A stretch of DNA of 64,000 nucleotides. It comes from Flavobacteriaceae bacterium (GTDB lineage Bacteria; Bacteroidota; Bacteroidia; Flavobacteriales; Flavobacteriaceae). The position numbers and the translations under genes were made by a program. Under the pieces are notes generated by a model, which ran no database searches, was not told the origin of the DNA, and was given only the letters and a program-made list of their open reading frames with translations. Below, in pieces: positions 52,379 to 61,255 of the stretch (positions are counted from its first letter, which is position 1; every line of letters starts with the position of its first letter). Where the stretch lies: positions 2,512,321 through 2,576,320 of the forward strand of contig CP031964.1 in the NCBI GenBank assembly GCA_003443635.1. The letters are read 5' to 3'.

Positions 52379-53182
52379 CTATAACTTATAATGTTTTAAA
52401 AGCATTTTCTCATATACTTTACTCGGTAAGATACGTTTTAATACAACTGAGAATTTCTGTAAAAACACTCCCACTTTATAATGGATCTTAGGATTTTTTG
52501 TATTTATAATTTTGTACACAACTTCTGCCATTAAATTTGGATTGCTACCACTATTAACATGGTTATCCATAAGCTTTAAAGTATTTCCATAAGGTATTTT
52601 ATATGGTGAATCATCTTTTAAGGGTTCGTGATAACGACCAGCAGCAATATTAGTAGCAAAATCTCCTGGTGCAACATTAGTCATCTCAATATTAAAATTT
52701 TTAATCTCCATTCTAAATGCTTCAGTTATTAATTCTAAAGCACCCTTACTAGCACTATACACACCACGATATGGTAAACCCATATAACCTGCAATTGAAG
52801 TAATGTTTATAATTAAACCTGAATTCTGTTTACGCATTTGAGGCAAAACTGCTTTTATGACGTTAATTGGTCCAAAAAGATTTGTTTCAAAATTGCGTTT
52901 AATCTCAACTTCTGGAATTTCTTCAATAGGTCCTGTGATCCCAGCTCCTGCATTATTAATAACAATATCTAATCGCTCTTCAAATTTGATAACTTCTCTA
53001 ACACAATTCTGTATACTTTCATTATTGCAAACATCTAAAGCAATAATTTTAAATTTACTATCAGGATAATTTTGAGGGTTTCTACTTGTTCCATAAACAG
53101 TTAATCCTTTTTTTATTAAATGCTCTCCTATAGATTTACCAATTCCGGAAGATCCTCCAGTTATTAAAACTACTTTAGACAT
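52379..53182 (-). CDS. SDR family oxidoreductase
   Basis: 267-residue classical short-chain dehydrogenase. Cofactor motif TGGSSGIGKSIG at the N terminus, NNAGAG at about residue 76, catalytic Ser in ITSIAGYMG and the YSASKGAL active-site motif (YxxxK). NAD(P)-dependent; substrate unknown, the C-terminal region being family-specific. Confidence 0.92.
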   Translation of the reverse strand: MSKVVLITGGSSGIGKSIGEHLIKKGLTVYGTSRNPQNYPDSKFKIIALDVCNNESIQNCVREVIKFEERLDIVINNAGAGITGPIEEIPEVEIKRNFETNLFGPINVIKAVLPQMRKQNSGLIINITSIAGYMGLPYRGVYSASKGALELITEAFRMEIKNFNIEMTNVAPGDFATNIAAGRYHEPLKDDSPYKIPYGNTLKLMDNHVNSGSNPNLMAEVVYKIINTKNPKIHYKVGVFLQKFSVVLKRILPSKVYEKMLLKHYKL

Positions 53183-53278
53183 AAATTACATTATGGTGTT
53201 ATTACGATTTAAAAATACAATAAAATAAGTGAAGTTTTCATACACTTTTTCATCTTGGTTTTAGAGAATTTAGGGTAC

Positions 53279-53380
53279 AAAAAAAGGCAAGCTACCTACA
53301 TCACACCGCTACAACCGTCTACCTTTGCTGCGTTCCCGCCCTGGAGGATTAAACAGGAGCTGGTTGTGTAGGACTTGCCG
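53279..53380 (-). ncRNA. ffs: Signal recognition particle RNA, small bacterial type
   Basis: On the minus strand the sequence holds the conserved domain IV core: GGCGGGAACGCAGCAAAGGTAG, flanked by complementary arms that close a long hairpin (GGCAAG at the 5' end with CTTGCC at the 3' end; CTACA with TGTAG). The 3' arm ends in a run of T, acting as a terminator. The length of about 100 nt fits the 4.5S-type RNA that binds Ffh for co-translational targeting. The promoter lies four bases upstream of the estimated start. The exact ends are estimated to within a few bases. Confidence 0.9.
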
Positions 53381-53384
53381 GCTG

Positions 53385-53414
53385 CAAAGATACAATCTTT
53401 TAATAGTTTCACAA
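53385..53414 (-). promoter_or_regulatory. Promoter of the SRP RNA gene
   Basis: On the minus strand: TTG (53412-53414), exactly 19 bases, TATCTTTG (53385-53392). A full consensus match placed correctly for a start near 53380. Confidence 0.78.
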
Positions 53415-53469
53415 TGATTTTTTTAAGTGAATTTAAATAAATAACTTGCTCAAAAAATTAATAAAACTT

Positions 53470-54513
53470 ATGCGATTTTTTAAATTTCTAACAGTCATAT
53501 TATTAACCTCAATATTCTTTTCTTGTGGAAGTAATTCTGCCAATAAAGTATTAAGTGATTTTTCGATCACAACAAACACTAAAGGAAATACACATACAAT
53601 TAGTGCAGGCGAAACACTTACTATTTCTATAAATAATCCAAAAAACCATACTATAGAATCGATTGAATATACACTTAATGGAAAGAAAATTGAAAATAAG
53701 CTACCACTTAATAATATCAAATTAGGGAGGCAAATTATTGAAGCGACTGTTCATTATAATGGTCAAACACAAACAGCAAAGCAAACTGTAACTATATTAA
53801 GTAATATCACTCCTAAAATTTATAGTTTCAAAATTATAAATGAATATCCTCATGATATTACTTCCTTTACACAAGGCTTAGAGTTTTATAATGGTGATTT
53901 ATATGAAGGAACTGGGCAACCTAAGGAATCTAAGCTTAGAAAAATAAATTATAAAACAGGTGAAGTTTTAAAAAACATTGATTTAGCAGATGAGTATTTT
54001 GGAGAAGGAATAACTGTTTTAAATAATAATATTTATCAATTAACTTGGAAACACAATATTGGTTTTATCTATGATGTTACTACATTCAAAAAGAAAAGTA
54101 GTTTTAAGTATAATCAAAGTAAAGAAGGCTGGGGGTTATGTAATGATGGTGATGTAATTTATAAAAGCGATGGTACTGAAAAAATTTGGATACTAGACCC
54201 AGAAACTTTAGTCGAAAAAGAATATATTGAAGCTTATACTAATAATGGTAGAGTAAATGAGCTCAACGAATTAGAATGGGTAAACGGTAAAATTTACGCG
54301 AACAGATGGCAGTTAGATGGGGTTGCAATTATTAACCCCATAAATGGTGCTGTAGAAGGTGTTATTGATTTTTCTTCGCTTAAAGAAAAAGTTACTCAAC
54401 ATGAAAATCTAGATGTCTTAAACGGTATTGCATACAATTCAGACACAAACACTCTTTTTGTAACAGGGAAATATTGGGATAAAATTTTTGAGGTTGAAGT
54501 TATAAAAAACTGA
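53470..54513 (+). CDS. Glutaminyl-peptide cyclotransferase, lipoprotein
   Basis: 347 residues. Lipoprotein signal from ATG 53470 (FFKFLTVILLTSIFFSC; the earlier TTG is unlikely). A beta-rich domain of about 90 residues precedes the cyclotransferase beta-propeller, which starts HDITSFTQGLEFYNGDLYEGTG and includes YFGEGITVLNNNIYQLTWK and LNELEWVNGKIYANRW, typical of the plant/bacterial type of glutaminyl cyclase. It converts N-terminal Gln to pyroglutamate in exported proteins. The thioesterase gene follows after 17 bases. Confidence 0.9.
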   Translation: MRFFKFLTVILLTSIFFSCGSNSANKVLSDFSITTNTKGNTHTISAGETLTISINNPKNHTIESIEYTLNGKKIENKLPLNNIKLGRQIIEATVHYNGQTQTAKQTVTILSNITPKIYSFKIINEYPHDITSFTQGLEFYNGDLYEGTGQPKESKLRKINYKTGEVLKNIDLADEYFGEGITVLNNNIYQLTWKHNIGFIYDVTTFKKKSSFKYNQSKEGWGLCNDGDVIYKSDGTEKIWILDPETLVEKEYIEAYTNNGRVNELNELEWVNGKIYANRWQLDGVAIINPINGAVEGVIDFSSLKEKVTQHENLDVLNGIAYNSDTNTLFVTGKYWDKIFEVEVIKN

Positions 54514-54530
54514 GTTTTATAACTTATTAC

Positions 54531-54920
54531 ATGAGAGCATACGAAATTCTTAAAATTGTTACTAAAGATGATTTAGATAATCTCAATCACGTTAACAATG
54601 TACGCTATGTACAATGGGTGCAAGATATTGCGGAACAGCATTGGTTTCATAATGCATTTAAAGAAATTAACATGCATTACTTTTGGGTAATGACTAGTCA
54701 TTTTATTGAATATAAGGCATCTGCTATTTTAAACGATGAAATTAGATTAAAAACTTATGTCATCAAATCTGAAGGTGTTATATCTACTAGAATTGTAGAA
54801 ATGTACAATAATGCAACAAATAGATTATTGGTAAAATCTGAAACCAAATGGTGTTTTATAGATATACAAACCAAACGTCCTACAAGAATACCTAAGGAAA
54901 TTATAACATTATTTGATTAA
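54531..54920 (+). CDS. Acyl-CoA thioesterase, hot-dog fold
   Basis: 129 residues of the 4-hydroxybenzoyl-CoA thioesterase type. LDNLNHVNNVRYVQWVQDIAEQHW carries the hot-dog helix with the conserved HVNNVxY region, and the acidic/polar active-site patch follows. It hydrolyses acyl-CoAs; the chain length is unknown. Probably co-transcribed with the cyclotransferase gene. Confidence 0.85.
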   Translation: MRAYEILKIVTKDDLDNLNHVNNVRYVQWVQDIAEQHWFHNAFKEINMHYFWVMTSHFIEYKASAILNDEIRLKTYVIKSEGVISTRIVEMYNNATNRLLVKSETKWCFIDIQTKRPTRIPKEIITLFD

Positions 54921-54994
54921 ATAAAAATGTGTAAAATATACTATTTCATCGTTTCTAAAGTTATATTTTTACAAAAATTGCAATAATTAAAAAA

Positions 54995-56569
54995 TTGAAA
55001 AAATACTTATACTTTATTCTTTGTATTGGCATTATAACAATGTGGAGTTCCTGTAGAAATGATTTTGAATTCGATTTAAATACAGGTAACTTAGAATTTT
55101 CAAGAGATACTGTATTTTTAGATACCGTTTTTACTAATATAGGGTCCAGTACATTTACTCTTAAAGTATTTAATCGTAGTGATGATGATATTGTTATTCC
55201 TACATTACGTCTAGGAGAGGGACAAAATTCATTTTATCGTTTAAATGTATCTGGACGAACTGGTACAGGTTCAGTTTTAGGCAAAGAATTTGAGAATATA
55301 GAAATTTTTGCAAGAGATAGTATTTTTATTTTTATTGAAACAACCATAGATATAGAAGCTTTATCAGCTTCAGAAACTCAATTTTTATATACTGATGTCA
55401 TTGAATTTGATTCTGGCACAAACCTACAAACTGTAGATTTAGTGACTTTAGTTAAAGATGCTGTTTTTATTTTTCCATCACGCTCTGTAGATCCAAATAC
55501 TGGAGAAACAATTACTGAAACTTTAAATTTTGATGTTGATGGTGACGGTATTAATGATGAAACTACCATACAAGGGCGTTTTTTAACAAATAATGAGCTT
55601 ACTTTCACTAACGAACGACCTTATGTTATTTTTGGGTTTGCAGCTGTAAATGAAAATCAAACATTAACTATAGATCCTGGGGCTCGAATACATTTTCATG
55701 CAGATTCAGGTATTTTAGTAACTAATGGAGCTTCTATTCAAGTAAATGGCGAGCCTAGTTTAGATCCAGATTTATTAGAAGGGGAAGTTATTTTTGAAGG
55801 AGATCGCTTAGAACCTAGTTTTTCTGAAATTCCAGGGCAATGGCAAACTATTTGGTTATTTGAAGGGAGTACTAACAATATGTTTAATCATACTACCATT
55901 AAAAATGCTACTGCTGGCATTTTAGTAGATGGCAATCAAACAGATATTACCAAGTTAAATATTACCAATAGTCAAATCTACAACTCTAGCAATTTTGGTA
56001 TTTTAGCTCGCGCATCTAATGTAAATGGAGAAAATGTAGCCATAAATAATAGTGGGCAATCATCTTTTGCTGGTACTTTTGGAGGACGTTATAATTTTGC
56101 AAATTCTACTTTAGTAAATTATTGGACACGTAGTTTTAGACAGTTTCCTTCGGTATTACTAAACAATTTTACTACAGATACAGATAATAATACATTCACC
56201 AATGCTTTAGTAGAAGCTAATTTTACAAACTGTATTATTTATGGTAATGATAATCCAGAATTTATTTTAGACGCAAATCCTGGCGATGAGTTTAATTTTA
56301 AATTTACAAATTGTTTAATTCGCTTTCAGAATACCAATAATAATTTTACTGGACCTCTTTACGATTTCGATAATATCGCATTATATGAAAATGTAATTTT
56401 TAATGATGATCCAGATTTTTTAGATCCGTTTGCAAATCGATTAGAAATTCCTAATGGATCTTCTGCAGATGGTACTGGGATTATATTTGGTAATTTACTC
56501 AATGATATTATTAATACGCCAAGAGCATTACCACGAGATCTTGGAGCTTATGAAAGTATTGATTTTTAG
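54995..56569 (+). CDS. Lipoprotein with a right-handed beta-helix-like repeat region
   Basis: 524 residues starting at TTG 54995, the only start that gives a complete lipoprotein signal (YLYFILCIGIITMWSSC). The first third is a beta domain. An acidic loop DVDGDGINDE (about residue 178) looks like a calcium-binding EF-hand/thrombospondin type 3 motif. From about 250 on, Asn/Thr-rich strand repeats (FNHTTIKNATAGILVDGN, NSQIYNSSNFGILARASN) suggest a parallel beta-helix. Surface or outer-membrane protein of unknown role; conserved in flavobacteria by my recollection. A strong terminator follows. Confidence 0.78.
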   Translation: MKKYLYFILCIGIITMWSSCRNDFEFDLNTGNLEFSRDTVFLDTVFTNIGSSTFTLKVFNRSDDDIVIPTLRLGEGQNSFYRLNVSGRTGTGSVLGKEFENIEIFARDSIFIFIETTIDIEALSASETQFLYTDVIEFDSGTNLQTVDLVTLVKDAVFIFPSRSVDPNTGETITETLNFDVDGDGINDETTIQGRFLTNNELTFTNERPYVIFGFAAVNENQTLTIDPGARIHFHADSGILVTNGASIQVNGEPSLDPDLLEGEVIFEGDRLEPSFSEIPGQWQTIWLFEGSTNNMFNHTTIKNATAGILVDGNQTDITKLNITNSQIYNSSNFGILARASNVNGENVAINNSGQSSFAGTFGGRYNFANSTLVNYWTRSFRQFPSVLLNNFTTDTDNNTFTNALVEANFTNCIIYGNDNPEFILDANPGDEFNFKFTNCLIRFQNTNNNFTGPLYDFDNIALYENVIFNDDPDFLDPFANRLEIPNGSSADGTGIIFGNLLNDIINTPRALPRDLGAYESIDF

Positions 56570-56592
56570 CAACACTCACTTTTAATAGAAAT

Positions 56593-56628
56593 AAAAAACC
56601 TCAGAAGATTAATCTTCTGAGGTTTTTT
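56593..56628. terminator. Bidirectional terminator
   Basis: A perfect 36-base palindrome whose arms start AAAAAACCTCAGAAG and end GGTTTTTT. It serves the beta-helix gene (plus) and glyA (minus). Confidence 0.88.
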
Positions 56629-56670
56629 ATATAAAGCTAATTTCATCAACTAGTCTAGGTAATTCTTAAT

Positions 56671-57945
56671 TTAAGCAACAAATAATGATAAATCCTGCAT
56701 CATATCGTTTACTTTTTCTCTTACACTTTCTAGTTTAGCATTATCCTCATAATTCATAATCACTTCATCAATTAAAGCGACAATAGCCTCCATATTATGC
56801 TCCTTTAAACCTCTAGTTGTTATCGCTGGAGTACCAATTCTAATACCAGAAGTTACAAAAGGTGATTTGTCATCAAAAGGCACCATATTTTTATTTACAG
56901 TAATATCTGCAACTCCTAAAGCTTCTTCGGCGGCTTTCCCAGTAATATTCTTATTACGCAAATCTATAAGCATCATATGGTTATCTGTTCCTCCAGAAAT
57001 AATATGATATCCTCTATCTACAAATGCTTTAGCCATTGCTGCAGCATTTTTCTTTACTTGTAATGTGTAGGTCATAAACTCATCGGTAAGCGCTTCTCCA
57101 AATGCTACAGCTTTAGCAGCAATAATGTGCTCTAGAGGGCCTCCTTGATTTCCAGGGAATACTGCAGAGTTTAATAATGATGACATTTTTCGAAGATTTC
57201 CATTTTTTAATTTCAATCCAAACGGATTATCAAAATCTTCTCCCATCATAATTAATCCACCTCTAGGCCCGCGTAACGTTTTATGAGTTGTTGTGGTAAC
57301 GATATGACAATGTGGTATAGGATCGTTTAAAATACCTTTAGCAATTAAACCTGCAGGGTGAGAAATATCTGCAATTAGTATCGCTTCAACGCTATCTGCT
57401 ATAGCACGAAAGCGCTTAAAATCCATATCTCTAGAATATGCTGATGCCCCAGCAATAATTAATTTAGGCTGTTCTTTCTCAGCAATAGATTGCATTTTAT
57501 CATAATTAATCAATCCATTTTCTTCATCCACTCCATAAAATACAGGATTGTATAATTTTCCTGAAAAATTAACAGGAGAGCCATGAGTTAAATGTCCTCC
57601 GTGAGATAAATCGAACCCTAAAATCTTATCGCCAGGCTTTAAGCACGCTGCAAAAACTGCTGTATTAGCCTGACTTCCTGAGTGTGGTTGAACATTTACA
57701 TATGTAGCCCCAAATAATGCCTTTGCCCTATCTATAGCTAATTGTTCTACTTCATCAACTACCTCACATCCACCGTAATAACGTTTTCCAGGATATCCTT
57801 CTGCATATTTATTAGTTAATACCGATCCTGCAGCTTCCATAACCTGATCGCTTACAAAATTCTCAGAAGCAATCAACTCTAAACCATGCAATTGGCGTTC
57901 GTTTTCTGCTTCTATTAATTCGAAGATTTGTTCATCTCTCTTCAT
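56671..57945 (-). CDS. glyA: Serine hydroxymethyltransferase
   Basis: 424 residues, PLP enzyme converting serine and tetrahydrofolate to glycine and methylene-THF, the main one-carbon supply. [19 protein letters not shown] at the N terminus, [27 protein letters not shown] and the PLP-Lys motif [15 protein letters not shown] (about residue 226) are all intact. Length is normal. It is divergent from the fumarylacetoacetase gene across 106 bases, with a TATTTTTG -7 element candidate at 57974-57981 on the minus strand. Confidence 0.97.
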   Translation of the reverse strand: MKRDEQIFELIEAENERQLHGLELIASENFVSDQVMEAAGSVLTNKYAEGYPGKRYYGGCEVVDEVEQLAIDRAKALFGATYVNVQPHSGSQANTAVFAACLKPGDKILGFDLSHGGHLTHGSPVNFSGKLYNPVFYGVDEENGLINYDKMQSIAEKEQPKLIIAGASAYSRDMDFKRFRAIADSVEAILIADISHPAGLIAKGILNDPIPHCHIVTTTTHKTLRGPRGGLIMMGEDFDNPFGLKLKNGNLRKMSSLLNSAVFPGNQGGPLEHIIAAKAVAFGEALTDEFMTYTLQVKKNAAAMAKAFVDRGYHIISGGTDNHMMLIDLRNKNITGKAAEEALGVADITVNKNMVPFDDKSPFVTSGIRIGTPAITTRGLKEHNMEAIVALIDEVIMNYEDNAKLESVREKVNDMMQDLSLFVA

Positions 57946-58013
57946 AAATTATTTTTAATATTAAATTTCTGTCCAAAAATAATAAATTGATTAGTTTAAT
58001 ACCGCAAAAAACA

Positions 58014-58021
58014 TATATTTG
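58014..58021 (+). promoter_or_regulatory. Candidate -7 element of the fumarylacetoacetase gene
   Basis: TATATTTG matches TAnnTTTG, 30 bases before the ATG. The TTG at 57987-57989 is 24 bases upstream, one more than the usual maximum. Confidence 0.45.
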
Positions 58022-58051
58022 ATATAGAAAAACCAATCTAAAAAACAAAAT

Positions 58052-59344
58052 ATGCCTTTATCTGCTAACAATCCTGATAGAACGTCTTGGCTGCACGTCG
58101 ACAAGAACTCAGATTTCCCTATTCAAAATATTCCGTTCGGAGTATTTTTAACTCGAGATGATATTATTACCATAGGTACCCGAATTGGTGATACTGCAAT
58201 AGATCTAGGTGCTTTACATCAATTAGGATATTTTGATGGAATCCCTTTAACGGATGATATTTTTCTTCAAGATTCTTTAAACGATTTTATTGCTGATGGT
58301 AGAAAAACCTGGCGTTTGGTCAGAAATCGAATCGCTGAAATTTTTGATGCTGAAAACAATATTTTAAAAAATAATAAAAAGAATAAAGAAACTGTATTAT
58401 TTCGATTAGATGAAATAGAAATGCAACTTCCGGTTCAAATAGGCGATTATACAGATTTTTATGCAAGTAAAGAACATGCTACTAATGTTGGTAAAATGTT
58501 TAGAGGCGAAGAAAATGCATTAATGCCTAACTGGTTGCATTTACCTGTAGGCTATCATGGCCGTAGTTCTTCAATTATACCTTCAAAAATACCAGTACAC
58601 CGTCCTCAAGGACAAATATTACCCAATGAAGCTACAGAACCCACTTTTGGGCCTTCAAAATTAGTAGATTTTGAGTTAGAAATGGCTTTTATAACCACAG
58701 ACGCAAACGATCTAGGGGAACCAATTCCTATTGAAGAAGCTGAAGAATACATTTTTGGTTTAGTATTGTTTAATGATTGGAGTGCAAGAGATATTCAAAA
58801 ATGGGAATATGTCCCACTTGGACCATTTTTAGGTAAAAATTTCGCATCATCCATATCTCCGTGGATAGTTACACTTGATGCTTTAGAACCTTTTAGAGTA
58901 GAAAGCCCTAAACAGGATCCAAAACCACTAGAATATTTACAATATAAAGGTAAAAAGAGTTTTGATATTAATCTTGAAGCTGCTATACATCCTAAAGGTG
59001 CTAAGGAAACGATAGTTAGTCGCTCTAATTTTAAGTATATGTATTGGAATATGTCTCAGCAATTAGCACATCATACTGTAAATGGTTGTCCAGTTAATTC
59101 TGGAGATATGATGGGAAGCGGCACTATTTCAGGAGTCACGGAAGATGCTTATGGTTCTATGTTAGAAATTACATGGAAAGGTGAAAAACCAATTACAATG
59201 TCTGATGGTACAGAACGTAAATTCATTAATGATTATGATACTGTTATTATGAGAGGATATTGCGAAAAAGATGGTACTCGTATTGGTTTTGGTGAAGTAG
59301 AATCGCAATTACTTCCTGTTTTCAAGCATAAAAACAAGAAATAA
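58052..59344 (+). CDS. fahA: Fumarylacetoacetase
   Basis: 430 residues, final enzyme of tyrosine/phenylalanine catabolism, cleaving fumarylacetoacetate to fumarate and acetoacetate. N-terminal SH3-like domain (about 1-115) then the FAH domain with YTDFYASKEHATNVGKMFRG, the metal ligands Glu in FELEMAFI and Asp in FNDWSARDIQKWE, and the C-terminal GDMMGSGTISG loop. Length is normal. The upstream steps (such as hmgA) are not in the window. Confidence 0.95.
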   Translation: MPLSANNPDRTSWLHVDKNSDFPIQNIPFGVFLTRDDIITIGTRIGDTAIDLGALHQLGYFDGIPLTDDIFLQDSLNDFIADGRKTWRLVRNRIAEIFDAENNILKNNKKNKETVLFRLDEIEMQLPVQIGDYTDFYASKEHATNVGKMFRGEENALMPNWLHLPVGYHGRSSSIIPSKIPVHRPQGQILPNEATEPTFGPSKLVDFELEMAFITTDANDLGEPIPIEEAEEYIFGLVLFNDWSARDIQKWEYVPLGPFLGKNFASSISPWIVTLDALEPFRVESPKQDPKPLEYLQYKGKKSFDINLEAAIHPKGAKETIVSRSNFKYMYWNMSQQLAHHTVNGCPVNSGDMMGSGTISGVTEDAYGSMLEITWKGEKPITMSDGTERKFINDYDTVIMRGYCEKDGTRIGFGEVESQLLPVFKHKNKK

Positions 59345-59418
59345 TTCAGAGTTTATTAAATAGCTAACAGTCAAATATTTAAATCATTTTTTTTAAATCA
59401 GAAATTTAATTTATTTTT

Positions 59419-59435
59419 TTGGCATCACTATTGAA
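59419..59435 (+). promoter_or_regulatory. Sigma-54-like (-24/-12) candidate element
   Basis: TTGGCATCACTATTGAA shows the GG and TTG at the right spacing for a -24/-12 promoter, 30 bases upstream of the 59465 start. The -12 GC reads GA, so the match is imperfect. Confidence 0.3.
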
Positions 59436-59464
59436 TACCCCTAATTAACTTAAAACTAAAGCTT

Positions 59465-60646
59465 ATGAAAAAACTACTACTCTTAACAGTATTTCTTTCA
59501 GTATTGGTAGCCTGTGGTGGAAGAAAACAAACAGAAAAAGCATTAAACTCTGGTAATTATGACCAAGCAATTTCTAATGCTTTAAAACGTCTTAGCAATA
59601 ACAAAGATAAGAAGCGAAAACAAGAGTTTATCATTTTGTTAGAAGATGCTTATCAAAAAGTAATTGCTCGGGATTTAAGAACTATTGATGGTCTAAAAAA
59701 AGATGGTAATCCAGAATTTTATAAATCTATTTATGAAACTTACTTAAGTTTAAATTCTAGGCAAGAAGCTATAAAACCTGTGTTACCTTTATATATTGAC
59801 AATAGAAGTATTAATTTAGATTTTAAAGATTATACTAAGGATATTATAGACTATCGCTATAAAGTATCAGATTTTCTTACAGACAAAGGTTTAGATTTAT
59901 TAGACACTAATAATAAATATAATGCTAAAGAAGCTTATGAACTCCTTAGTTATGTTGAACAAATCAATCCAAACTTTGAAGATGTAAGAGATTTAATGGC
60001 TGAAGCACATCGTAAAGGTACTGATTATGTATTTGTATCTATTGAAAATCAAACAAATCAAATTATTCCCAAGCGATTGGAGGATGAATTATTAGATTTT
60101 GACACATATGGGTTGAATAAATTTTGGACTGAATATCACGCTTCAAAAGCTAAAGATGTAAATTACAATTACGAAATGGAGTTACAATTAAGACAGATTA
60201 ATATTTCTCCAGAGCGTGTATACGAAAAAGAATATATACGAGAAAAAGAGATTATTGATGGGTGGGAATATAAAAAAGACAGAAGAGGAAATGTGGTTAA
60301 AGACAGCTTAGGTAATGATATTAAATTAGATAAAATTATTACTGTAACATGTGGTTTTTACGAATTCACACAATCTAAAGCTACTCAAGTTATCGCAAAA
60401 GTAGTTTACTCAGATAAGAATACAAATCAAGTATTGGATGATTTTACAATAGATAGTGAGTTTGTTTTTGAAAATATTTATGCTGAGATAGAAGGAGATA
60501 GAAGAGCCTTAAATAAAGATGATAGATATATTTTAAAAAATAACCGAATTGTAGATTTTCCTTCAAATGAACAGATGGTTTATGATACTGGAGAAGATCT
60601 TAAACAGAAACTCAAAAACATTATTAGATCTTATAATTTTAAATAA
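59465..60646 (+). CDS. Hypothetical lipoprotein with TPR-like N terminus
   Basis: 393 residues. Lipobox VAC (signal LLLLTVFLSVLVAC, Cys at residue 17) and a TPR-like stretch (GNYDQAISNALKRLSN) at the start. The remaining sequence is hydrophilic, with many Lys/Asp/Asn and a beta-rich C-terminal half (ITVTCGFYEFTQSKATQVIAKVVYSD). The family is not recognised; its function is unknown. It stands alone between a weak sigma-54-like element and a strong terminator. Confidence 0.8.
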   Translation: MKKLLLLTVFLSVLVACGGRKQTEKALNSGNYDQAISNALKRLSNNKDKKRKQEFIILLEDAYQKVIARDLRTIDGLKKDGNPEFYKSIYETYLSLNSRQEAIKPVLPLYIDNRSINLDFKDYTKDIIDYRYKVSDFLTDKGLDLLDTNNKYNAKEAYELLSYVEQINPNFEDVRDLMAEAHRKGTDYVFVSIENQTNQIIPKRLEDELLDFDTYGLNKFWTEYHASKAKDVNYNYEMELQLRQINISPERVYEKEYIREKEIIDGWEYKKDRRGNVVKDSLGNDIKLDKIITVTCGFYEFTQSKATQVIAKVVYSDKNTNQVLDDFTIDSEFVFENIYAEIEGDRRALNKDDRYILKNNRIVDFPSNEQMVYDTGEDLKQKLKNIIRSYNFK

Positions 60647-60650
60647 AAAC

Positions 60651-60684
60651 AAAAAAGCTCTCAAATTTAATTGAGAGCTTTTTT
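60651..60684. terminator. Bidirectional terminator
   Basis: Perfect 14-bp stem AAAAAAGCTCTCAA / TTGAGAGCTTTTTT with a six-base loop. Serves the lipoprotein gene (plus) and ytxJ (minus). Confidence 0.85.
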
Positions 60685-60709
60685 ATTATATACTTATATA
60701 TGTATTATT

Positions 60710-61096
60710 CTAAATAAATTTATTTAAATCAATTTGATTAATAGCTCCATGAGATGCATTTGCAACGGTTGTTCCATTTTTTATAATTAACATTTGAGGA
60801 GATTGATGCATTACTTGAAATTTATATCCTACCTCATCAGAAACATCCCTATAACTTAATAAATCTAAGTAATATAGGTCTAAATCTTCTTCAGTTAAAT
60901 CAAAACTATCAACAAACTGTTTAATTACCATTCTGCTAATTCCACAACGTGTAGAATGCTTAAAAATAACTTGTGTTTTAGTTTTAGATTTTTTCTCTAT
61001 ATAATTTAATTGAGGTACTGTGTTTAAAGGAATCCAAGGCAGTGTTTTTTCTTCTCGAGGTTCTGATCCTTTAAATATTTTATTTAATAATCCCAT
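60710..61096 (-). CDS. ytxJ: Bacillithiol-system redox-active protein YtxJ
   Basis: 128 residues, thioredoxin-like monothiol protein. The active-site Cys is in FKHSTRCGISRMVIKQF (about residue 51), the YtxJ signature (RCGIS, single Cys), with the cis-Pro region in HQSPQMLIIKNG. In organisms with bacillithiol it is thought to reverse S-bacillithiolation or serve as its redoxin. It is divergent from clpB. Confidence 0.9.
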   Translation of the reverse strand: MGLLNKIFKGSEPREEKTLPWIPLNTVPQLNYIEKKSKTKTQVIFKHSTRCGISRMVIKQFVDSFDLTEEDLDLYYLDLLSYRDVSDEVGYKFQVMHQSPQMLIIKNGTTVANASHGAINQIDLNKFI

Positions 61097-61148
61097 CTAT
61101 AATGTTTCAATTTAAAATTTTAGTCGTATAACCAATAAAATCTTACAT

Positions 61149-61193
61149 TGACAAAAAGTCATTAAAAATCATCGATATACAGACATTTTGTCT
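61149..61193. promoter_or_regulatory. Pair of short palindromes upstream of clpB
   Basis: TGACAAAAAGTCA (61149-61161) and AGACATTTTGTCT (61181-61193), perfect arms around short spacers, with 19 bases between them. They lie 63-107 bases before the clpB start. They could be twin operator sites of a stress regulator, but do not match the CIRCE or CtsR consensus. Confidence 0.35.
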
Positions 61194-61255
61194 TTAAAAA
61201 TATGATGGTAAGATAATTGATTTATGCCTAATCTAAAATACAAAAAAATAAAGTT

